Shown here piece after piece: positions 1-5,495 of a DNA stretch of 5,495 nucleotides; positions within the stretch are counted from its first letter, which is position 1; each line of letters begins with the position of its first letter. The notes below the pieces were generated by a model that did not search any database, was not told the DNA's origin, and saw nothing but the letters and a program-made list of their open reading frames with translations. The position numbers were made by a program, and so were the translations under genes. The stretch is from a bacterium (GTDB lineage Bacteria > Bacteroidota > Bacteroidia > B-17B0 > Aurantibacillaceae), in contig DAHXOV010000149.1 in the NCBI GenBank assembly GCA_027364695.1, positions 1-5,495 on the forward strand, given 5' to 3'.

Positions 1-756
1 GAATATGCTCAACTGATTAAGAATCCGAATTATATCTCCAACAAAGAAAATCAAATTAATCAGACAGAGCAGCTATATGAAAGTATTTATAATGCCTATA
101 TTTATAATGATTTTCAACAATGTTATCAATCATCTCAGAAAATGATCAATGCAGGATTAAGCGATAAACTGTTACAAAAAGTTGAATTTTTTAAGGCGGT
201 ATGTGGTGGAAAATTAAAAGGTTTAGACAGTTTGGAAATGAATCTAAAAAAGTACATTGCTCTGTATCCAAAATCAGAACTCAAAGATAAAGCCAATGAG
301 ATTATTTTGTCCATCAATAAAATCAGAACTCAAAAATTAGATACTGTTTCCCAACCAGAAGCGTCTGCTTCGGTAAGTTTTACTTTTGAACCCAATGCGA
401 TGCATTACTTCATTGTTATTTCTCCTGATGATCCAAAAGTCATCAATATCATTAAAAATAAAATAGATGCGTTTAATCAAAGCTATTACTCTAATGAACA
501 ATTTTCAATTACTTCTATCTTATTCGCTCCATCTAAACAAACTGTGATGGTCAAATCTTTTGGCAACATAGAGAAAGCAAAACAATACTATAACCTTTTT
601 ACGAACGATGAAGAAACTTTCAATAATTTTCCAAAAGATGTTTTTGAATTTTACCTAATATCAGATGAAAATTACAAAACACTCATCCAAGCAAAAGCCA
701 TTGAACTATATAAACAGTTTTTTGAAAAGCACTATAAAGCAAATGGTAAAAGTTAA
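1..756 (+). CDS. porW: PorW/SprE-like TPR protein of the type IX secretion/gliding apparatus, C-terminal part (5' truncated by window edge)
   Basis: The frame is open from base 1 to a TAA at 754-756, so 251 residues of the C-terminus are visible and the start lies upstream of the window. An internal ATG at 142 is not the start, because the codons before it read as continuous protein. Visible residues about 22-107 are helical, with TPR-like spacing (for example LYESIYNAYIYNDF at 25-38, and an amphipathic stretch ending ALYP near 91). A linker rich in S, A, P and E follows at about 110-125. Residues about 127-248 form a mixed alpha/beta C-terminal domain that begins FTFEPNAMHYFIV and includes AFNQSYYSNE and SFGNIEKAKQYY. 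From memory, this domain is typical of the Bacteroidota PorW/SprE lipoproteins, which link the T9SS outer-membrane parts to the trans-envelope motor. In that family the N-terminus carries a lipoprotein signal and more TPRs, which cannot be seen here. Another TPR protein sharing this domain is possible. Confidence 0.68.
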   Translation, partial: EYAQLIKNPNYISNKENQINQTEQLYESIYNAYIYNDFQQCYQSSQKMINAGLSDKLLQKVEFFKAVCGGKLKGLDSLEMNLKKYIALYPKSELKDKANEIILSINKIRTQKLDTVSQPEASASVSFTFEPNAMHYFIVISPDDPKVINIIKNKIDAFNQSYYSNEQFSITSILFAPSKQTVMVKSFGNIEKAKQYYNLFTNDEETFNNFPKDVFEFYLISDENYKTLIQAKAIELYKQFFEKHYKANGKS

Positions 757-780
757 TGCAATGGTTATTTTTCTTTTTTG

Positions 781-814
781 AAAAACAGTGGAATTGAGTT
801 CTCATTGTTTTTTT
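781..814 (+). terminator. Possible intrinsic terminator after the PorW/SprE-like gene
   Basis: Bases 781-791 (AAAAACAGTGG) can pair with 802-812 across a 10-base loop, giving an 11-pair stem with two G-U wobbles (788/805 and 791/802), and seven T's run from 808 to 814. It begins 24 bases after the stop codon at 756. The stem is AT-rich and much of the T run is inside it, so it is weak. Read on the minus strand, the two wobbles become A-C mismatches, leaving about 7 clean pairs followed by a broken T run. It would therefore serve the plus-strand gene better than the convergent receptor gene. No folding energy was computed. Confidence 0.4.
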
Positions 815-880
815 GAAAATAACAGAATCAGAAAATTCTTCTACAAAAAAACTATGCCTTCATCGTATTATTCAATTCAA

Positions 881-3361
881 TTAAATTTTCACTTGTATTT
901 GTATAAAGTGCTGGCGGGGTGGACGCACGTCTCCAGGCCGAGAAGAATATTCTTCGTTCAATACGTTATTTACAACATAAGACACTCTCAATGTCTTATT
1001 TATTTGGAATCCTATGCGAGCATCGTGTATCCAATTTCCTTTTTTTCCATTTGCCATTTCTTTTTTCCTGTATTCTTTCAAGCCAGGTAAAATATAAAAT
1101 ATGGGTAAATCAAAACCGTACTCTTTGAAAATACTTTCTACATATCTTCTGTCTATATTTTCCATAAAACTTTGATATCTATTGCTCCATCCTACAGATA
1201 TAAATTTCCAATCCAGTTGTATATCATTTTTAAATAAATGCCTGTTCCTGTATTTCAGTGTTTTTACACCTTGTAGTCCTAATGTGTCTCTTTTTGGATC
1301 AAATCCTAATATAAGAGGTTCTATATATGTATATCCTGAAAACAAAGTAAGCTTCACTGGTCCTATATTGCCAGTGCCCATCAAACTGCTTTCTGCTCCT
1401 TTTATGAGTGCATTCCCAATATTTTGCGACATAAAGCCTGCGTATGGGAGGTCATTGAGCCAAAATCCTGTAGGTCCATTGGGGGCATAGATATTAAAAA
1501 CAAACTCTACCATGTTTCTATACTCCATATAAAATACAGAGAGGTCTGCATAAGCTTTCCAATTGAATAACTTCAAGGCTTGCTTCATTCCTAACTCCGC
1601 ACTATATCCTCTTTCTGGTTGTAATTTTGGATTAGGAAAGATATTCAGACTACTCACATTGGTACTCACATATTTTTCTGCAATGCTTGGGAATCTGTAT
1701 CCTTGTCCATAAGAAGCTCTGATGAAAGTATATTTGAACAATTGATAATTCACCCCAAAGCGAACCACTGGCTGAAATGGCAAATCTTTGATTCTATCAT
1801 TGATGTATCCCCTGGTATAGGCTGTATCTATTCTAAAAAACTCTCCTCTTAAGCCTACTGAGACATTTAACTTATCAAAAAACTTAGCCTCCCACTGAGC
1901 ATAGCCTGCTATATTCTTCCCTGTATGCCTGCCATATAAAGAATCCGAATAAACCTGTTGATACATCAAGACAGCGCCAGCTACCAATGAATAATTTTTC
2001 CATCTTTTTTGGTATTGAAGTTCGCCATAATATAACTCTGCGGTTGCTTCTTGATTTTTATCATTTCTGTTTTGCGTTAAAAAATATCTTCCTCTTGCGC
2101 TTATTTTATTGGAACCAAAATTGTAATTGATAAATGGATCTATATTCAATCTATTGTTGCTGTATCTTTGAACGTTTCTTCCTTGTGGGATATAAACACT
2201 ATCTGCATTTTGCCATAAGAAAAACAAGCCTCCTTTTGTATTCATCATGTATGTATTGACACCTGCAGATAATCCTGGTAATTTCTTGAAATTGTATCTT
2301 ATGTTGGTATTCAATCTTCCTCTGTCCTCTGTTTCTAAATATCTGTATCCATCATCAGAAAAAACATGTCCTCCTATTACTACATCCCAATTGCCTATTT
2401 TTTCACCATGAGCAAAATTAACGCCTCTCTGCCATTGCGAGGTGCCTTTCCACCATTTATAAGATAAATTTCTCGGCGCGTCATAAGTGCCTGAAAATAT
2501 TGTAACATTTGTATATGGCTTAGACCTGGCATACATTGTCCTAAGATTGATTACGCCATTTAATGCAGATGATCCATAAAGCGCAGAAGAGGCCCCCTTA
2601 ATTACTTCTACCTGTTCAGTGGTTTCCAATGGCAAATAATTCCACTTTATATCATTTGCATCTGCACTAATCATTGGCATTTCATCTACCAACATCAATA
2701 CCCTTGAACCTGCTCCATAAGAAAATCCACTTCCTCCGCGAATACTCACTTGACTATCATAAACATTTACCCCTGGCACCTGATTCATTATTTGATCCAG
2801 TTGAGTGATATTTTTATTTTCAATCAAGGATGGTTTAAGCACATCCATACTCACCGTAATATCTGTGATTTTTTGTTCATACTTGCCTGCCGATACAACG
2901 ACTTCTTCCAGCATGGTTTTATCTTTATTTAATTCTATGTTCAACACAATGCTATCCTGATTATTTATCCATTCAACAGTAGTGGTATAAGTAAGATAAC
3001 CTATATAAGAAGATTCTATATCGTGCCTTCCTGTGCTTTCTTCTTGTGGCAATTGAATATAATACCTTCCCTCAAAATCAGACACAGCATTATATTTTTT
3101 GTCTATCAAGATAATAGCGCCTGGCACATCTTCTTTCTCTGTGTCTATTACCTTACCATACAAAACTTTGTACTTATTCTGACCATATAATGCTCCACCA
3201 TTAAATAATCCCATACATTGAACAAAAGTATAACAAACAAACAAAAACGTTTTTTTGATAAAAAATTTTTTATATTTTTTAAATACGATAGAATGTTTCT
3301 TTATCACCAAATGAGCAGGCTTGTTTTTATGTATTAAATCACTGAAGTATAAATATTTCAT
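881..3361 (-). CDS. TonB-dependent outer-membrane receptor with N-terminal carboxypeptidase-regulatory-like domain
   Basis: This complete 826-residue protein should be an outer-membrane beta-barrel that imports a scarce ligand using energy from TonB-ExbBD. A hydrophobic signal core lies at about 38-58, with likely cleavage near LYG-Q60/61. Residues about 66-145 form a CarboxypepD_reg-like domain (GKVIDTEKEDVPGA, then SDFEGRYYIQLP). A TonB-box-like EEVVVSAGK sits at 152-160. The plug spans about 161-275, with SIRGGSGFSYGAGSR and VEVIKGASSALYGSSALNGV. The rest is barrel, with conserved ASYGQGYRFPS at 549-559, PNPKLQPERG at 576-585 and an end NNVLNEEYSSRPGDVRPPR before a strand closing in I826. 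No SusD partner is adjacent, so a siderophore, cobalamin or small-molecule substrate is more likely than a Sus-type glycan, but the ligand cannot be read from sequence. The ATG at 3361 is the only ATG ahead of the signal core (the next Met is residue 50). It gives an unusually long n-region of about 37 residues, so a GTG/TTG start at residues 18-19 is an alternative. Confidence 0.93.
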   Translation of the reverse strand: MKYLYFSDLIHKNKPAHLVIKKHSIVFKKYKKFFIKKTFLFVCYTFVQCMGLFNGGALYGQNKYKVLYGKVIDTEKEDVPGAIILIDKKYNAVSDFEGRYYIQLPQEESTGRHDIESSYIGYLTYTTTVEWINNQDSIVLNIELNKDKTMLEEVVVSAGKYEQKITDITVSMDVLKPSLIENKNITQLDQIMNQVPGVNVYDSQVSIRGGSGFSYGAGSRVLMLVDEMPMISADANDIKWNYLPLETTEQVEVIKGASSALYGSSALNGVINLRTMYARSKPYTNVTIFSGTYDAPRNLSYKWWKGTSQWQRGVNFAHGEKIGNWDVVIGGHVFSDDGYRYLETEDRGRLNTNIRYNFKKLPGLSAGVNTYMMNTKGGLFFLWQNADSVYIPQGRNVQRYSNNRLNIDPFINYNFGSNKISARGRYFLTQNRNDKNQEATAELYYGELQYQKRWKNYSLVAGAVLMYQQVYSDSLYGRHTGKNIAGYAQWEAKFFDKLNVSVGLRGEFFRIDTAYTRGYINDRIKDLPFQPVVRFGVNYQLFKYTFIRASYGQGYRFPSIAEKYVSTNVSSLNIFPNPKLQPERGYSAELGMKQALKLFNWKAYADLSVFYMEYRNMVEFVFNIYAPNGPTGFWLNDLPYAGFMSQNIGNALIKGAESSLMGTGNIGPVKLTLFSGYTYIEPLILGFDPKRDTLGLQGVKTLKYRNRHLFKNDIQLDWKFISVGWSNRYQSFMENIDRRYVESIFKEYGFDLPIFYILPGLKEYRKKEMANGKKGNWIHDARIGFQINKTLRVSYVVNNVLNEEYSSRPGDVRPPRQHFIQIQVKI

Positions 3362-3434
3362 AATAATTATTTCGCGGAAAACATAAATAAAATTTTGCAG
3401 TAATGGAAAATAAGAATCAATTATTAGTAAATGA

Positions 3435-3566
3435 CTAGCTGAATAATGTTTTCTGTTTTTTTGAATTTACGATAATAGGTTTAAGTGTAATGTTTGTTTT
3501 AGAGTAATATTTGTCCACAATTTCAGGAATCAACTGCTCCTCTTTTTTAAGATAGATATTTGTCCT
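3435..3566 (-). other. Stop-free stretch in phase after the SGNH gene's stop; possible gene remnant or small ORF
   Basis: Immediately after the TAA at 3569-3567, the same frame reads 43 further sense codons and ends at a TAG at 3437-3435. The translation has mixed, protein-like composition (for example EEQLIPEIVDKYYSK and NITLKPIIVNSKKQK). There is no ATG. A TTG at 3533-3531 would give a 32-residue peptide; AGGAG precedes it but only three bases away, which is too close for a normal ribosome site. The SGNH protein already ends naturally soon after its DSHH motif, so read-through is not needed. It may be chance (the stretch is short and lies in AT-rich DNA), a degraded gene end, or a small ORF. 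The rest of the 3362-3566 gap is AT-rich, with no convincing promoter or terminator. Confidence 0.2.
3507..3565. repeat. Pair of 10-base direct repeats (ATATTTGTCC)
   Basis: ATATTTGTCC occurs at 3507-3516 and again at 3556-3565, 49 bases apart, both in the gap between the SGNH and receptor genes. The match is exact and easy to see, but the word is short and AT-rich, so it may be coincidence. If functional, it could be a paired protein-binding site upstream of the receptor gene, whose start is about 146-204 bases away. Confidence 0.25.
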
Positions 3567-4484
3567 TTATTTAAATAAGACTTCTATAAGTTTTGTATTA
3601 AAAATTCTTACGCCGCTTTGATTCAAATGATGCGAGTCATAAAAATGCAGAGAATCATTGAGATGAACAATTTCATTAAAGTTATAATACTCTGAATATT
3701 GCCTCATCATACTATCAAAATAATAATTATTCAGGTATTGATTATAGACAGAGGGCGGAATAGGTGCATAAACAAGAATAACTCTGATATTTTTATTTTT
3801 CAAATAGGCTATTACTTCTGAGAAAGCGGTAAGTTGTTGTGCGTTGATTTGAATTTCTTTTTTATCAAAAGTTTTTGATTTAAAATAGTCTACTTCTCTC
3901 TCAACGAACCCCCCTGAAATATAGGTATCCTTCTCTTTTTTGATTGGTTCATGAAAGAATTGATTTAAATTAAACCAATCTCTTAACAAGCCATATAAAA
4001 AAGCATTATAGGTGATGATGTTATTAATTTTCATTGCCATTTCAAGCGAATACCAATCGTTTTTATCGTTAGCTATCATATCAAGTGATGATTCTACGCC
4101 ATCAATCGTAAAAGTTTCAGGATATACTTCGTATATTATCAGTCTTGGATTTAATTTATTTAAATACCTACGCAAGAGCAGTTGTGTTTGTATTGGTGTC
4201 TGTCCGCTGGATCCTAAATTAAAGGCTTTCAAACCAATGTTTTTATATATCCTTGTATCAAACCCTCTGTATGCATGTGAAGATCCTAAAAATAATATAT
4301 CTACATTGCTTATATTTTTTATTTCCCGAAGCCGTGTATGCATGTGCCCATAAGAACCTATTCTATACTTTAAATTTGGTTTCCATACAGATGGCGCATA
4401 ATTACCCCAAATAAAAAGAAAACATATATAAAAGATAAAAAAAAACAGCATGAATGAAATGATATTTAAAATAAGTTTCTTCAT
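3567..4484 (-). CDS. Membrane-anchored SGNH/GDSL-like protein, probable partner of the adjacent MBOAT O-acyltransferase
   Basis: This complete 305-residue protein has a short basic N-terminus (MKK) and one hydrophobic segment at about 4-27, consistent with an inner-membrane anchor and a periplasmic body. The fold signature is SGNH-like. The first strand and nucleophile loop read ILFLGSSHAYRGFD at 63-76, with GSS in place of the classical GDS and Ser69 as probable nucleophile. A second glycine loop, FNLGSSGQTP, lies at 88-97. The C-terminal block is YDSHHLNQSG at 282-291, where Asp283 and His286 would complete the triad. AlgJ/AlgX, PatB and DltD are known proteins of this fold that work with MBOAT partners in acylating extracellular polymers. 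The ATG lies 7 bases after the MBOAT stop, so the two are almost certainly co-transcribed. Only a weak TAGG stands upstream, which is normal for Bacteroidota. Whether it is a transferase or an esterase, and on which glycan, is inference. Confidence 0.8.
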   Translation of the reverse strand: MKKLILNIISFMLFFFIFYICFLFIWGNYAPSVWKPNLKYRIGSYGHMHTRLREIKNISNVDILFLGSSHAYRGFDTRIYKNIGLKAFNLGSSGQTPIQTQLLLRRYLNKLNPRLIIYEVYPETFTIDGVESSLDMIANDKNDWYSLEMAMKINNIITYNAFLYGLLRDWFNLNQFFHEPIKKEKDTYISGGFVEREVDYFKSKTFDKKEIQINAQQLTAFSEVIAYLKNKNIRVILVYAPIPPSVYNQYLNNYYFDSMMRQYSEYYNFNEIVHLNDSLHFYDSHHLNQSGVRIFNTKLIEVLFK

Positions 4485-4491
4485 ATTAAGC

Positions 4492-5495
4492 CTAAAATTG
4501 AAAATAGATAAAAGGGGATTCTTTGGTCTGTATAAACATTCCTAAAATAGAAAGTAAACACGCATAAAAAGCCCACCTGAAAGATCTTGACCACTTTGAA
4601 CCAATTTTTTCTATGGCGTAATTATTTTCTCTTCCCAACCATTCGATGATCATAAACATTACAACAAGCATCAAAGTAGTGAACGCTTTTCCTTTTTCCT
4701 CAAATGTTGGTATTGAAAACAGAGAAATATCAAATATTCCGCTGATATATTTGAACGCATCCGTAAGCGATTCTGCCCGAAAAAAAATCCAACAAAAGAG
4801 TACTAAAATAAAGGTCGTACTGATTTGTAAACCCTCTCGAAAAGTAGGGAAAATTTTTCCTTTTGCTGCAATTTCTATGTTATTTCTGTTGGTCTTCATA
4901 ATAATGGAAGGCAATATAAATAAGGCATTTATAGCACCCCACATAATAAAAGTCCAATTGGCTCCATGCCAAAATCCGCTTACCAAAAAAATAATAAACG
5001 TATTGCGTATCCTCATCCCATCTCCACCTTTACTGCCGCCAAGCGGAATATACAAATAATCTTTAAACCAGGACGAGAGAGAAATATGCCATCTGCGCCA
5101 AAACTCAGCAATATCTCTTGAAAAATATGGAAAATTAAAGTTTTTCAACAATTCAATTCCCAACAATCGCGCACTACCCAAAGCAATATCAGAATAACCC
5201 GAAAAATCTCCATATATTTGAAATGTAAAAAAAATCGCTCCTAATACAAGATTGCTCCCACTTTGCTCTGTGTTAGTATTAAAAATTTGATTCGCATAAA
5301 TGGCACAATTATCTGCAATGACCAGTTTTTTAAAAAACCCCCAAAGTATTTGTCTTAATCCATCTACTGCTCTTGAATATTCAAAACTCCTTGGCTTTTC
5401 TATCTGTGGCAACAAATGTGTCGCCCGCTCAATGGGGCCAGCAACCAATAAAGGAAAAAAACAAACAAATAAAGCGTAATTTATCCAGTTGTACC
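4492..5495 (-). CDS. MBOAT-family membrane-bound O-acyltransferase (AlgI-like), N-terminus beyond window edge
   Basis: The frame is open from the window edge at 5495 to a TAG at 4494-4492, giving 333 visible residues. A TTG at 5448-5446 could be mistaken for a start, but upstream codons read YNWINYALFVCFFPLL and run into the conserved VAGPIERATHLLPQI, so this is the interior of the protein. Family members are usually about 450-500 residues, so perhaps 120-160 are missing. Visible AlgI-type marks are QIYGDFSGYSDIALG (92-106), FWRRWHISLSSWFKDYLYIP (131-150, His136) and SGFWHGANW (172-180), whose His176 corresponds to the invariant MBOAT histidine, then FFRAES (237-242). About six to eight hydrophobic segments are visible. 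AlgI, PatA and DltB-type proteins move an acyl group, generally acetyl in AlgI and PatA, through the inner membrane for transfer to a glycan outside. The SGNH gene 7 bases downstream is the expected partner. The polymer acylated is unknown. Confidence 0.92.
   Translation of the reverse strand, partial: YNWINYALFVCFFPLLVAGPIERATHLLPQIEKPRSFEYSRAVDGLRQILWGFFKKLVIADNCAIYANQIFNTNTEQSGSNLVLGAIFFTFQIYGDFSGYSDIALGSARLLGIELLKNFNFPYFSRDIAEFWRRWHISLSSWFKDYLYIPLGGSKGGDGMRIRNTFIIFLVSGFWHGANWTFIMWGAINALFILPSIIMKTNRNNIEIAAKGKIFPTFREGLQISTTFILVLFCWIFFRAESLTDAFKYISGIFDISLFSIPTFEEKGKAFTTLMLVVMFMIIEWLGRENNYAIEKIGSKWSRSFRWAFYACLLSILGMFIQTKESPFIYFQF

Noticed and set aside
142..144. ATG at 142 as the start of a 204-residue protein.
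   Set aside because: The same frame is open to base 1 and the upstream residues show the same helical TPR-like character, so the gene begins outside the window.
911..942. Locally GC-richer patch near the receptor 3' end.
   Set aside because: It encodes the SRPGDVRPP segment of the conserved receptor C-terminus, so amino-acid content explains it.
788..1490. Plus-strand open frames of 69-102 residues within and beside the receptor gene (788-1090, 919-1128, 1182-1490).
   Set aside because: They overlap the receptor gene antisense and encode Phe/Cys/Ser-rich strings typical of the complement of a barrel gene. The minus-strand frame is a clear full-length protein.
3378..3385. A Bacteroidota -7-like element (TATGTTTT on the minus strand, one base off TAnnTTTG) just upstream of the receptor start.
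   Set aside because: The -33 region at the right distance (TTCC-like) does not match TTTG, the implied leader would be only about 10 bases, and such words are common in AT-rich DNA.
3523..3543. Small hairpin AGGAG/TTCCT (minus strand) after the SGNH gene as a terminator.
   Set aside because: The stem is only five pairs including a G-U, and no T run follows it.
4012..5059. Plus-strand open frames (4012-4353 and 4646-5059) opposite the SGNH and MBOAT genes.
   Set aside because: They are antisense to two well-supported genes and show no recognisable motifs; their hydrophobicity mirrors the membrane segments on the other strand.
5446..5448. TTG as start codon of the MBOAT gene.
   Set aside because: The codons upstream to the window edge stay open and encode a continuing hydrophobic segment that joins the conserved VAGPIERATH block, so this is the interior of a gene cut by the window.

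Overview
The window looks like a chromosomal segment of a low-GC (AT-rich) member of the Bacteroidota. Three things point there: the C-terminal domain of a PorW/SprE-type tetratricopeptide protein of the type IX secretion/gliding machinery at the left edge, a TonB-dependent receptor with an N-terminal carboxypeptidase-regulatory-like domain, and the near absence of strong Shine-Dalgarno sequences. The genus cannot be fixed from this sequence.

Layout from left to right. Bases 1-756 (+) hold the 3' end of the PorW/SprE-like gene; its start lies outside the window. A short convergent intergenic region (757-880) contains a hairpin that could end transcription. Bases 881-3361 (-) encode a complete 826-residue TonB-dependent outer-membrane receptor. 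A 205-base gap (3362-3566) follows, part of which reads as an open frame continuing in phase after the next gene's stop codon. Bases 3567-4484 (-) encode a membrane-anchored SGNH/GDSL-like protein, and 4492-5495 (-) encode the C-terminal two thirds or so of an AlgI-type MBOAT O-acyltransferase whose N-terminus runs off the right edge. No tRNA, rRNA, CRISPR array or insertion sequence was seen.

How the genes relate. The MBOAT and SGNH genes are only 7 bases apart and form the familiar two-part O-acetylation arrangement: the MBOAT protein passes an acyl group across the inner membrane, and the SGNH protein probably places it on (or removes it from) an extracytoplasmic glycan. The receptor and the PorW/SprE-like gene are separate transcription units facing each other, with no obvious functional tie to the acylation pair apart from all acting in the cell envelope. 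The window is mostly ordinary envelope biology. The least explained stretch is the open frame after the SGNH stop codon.
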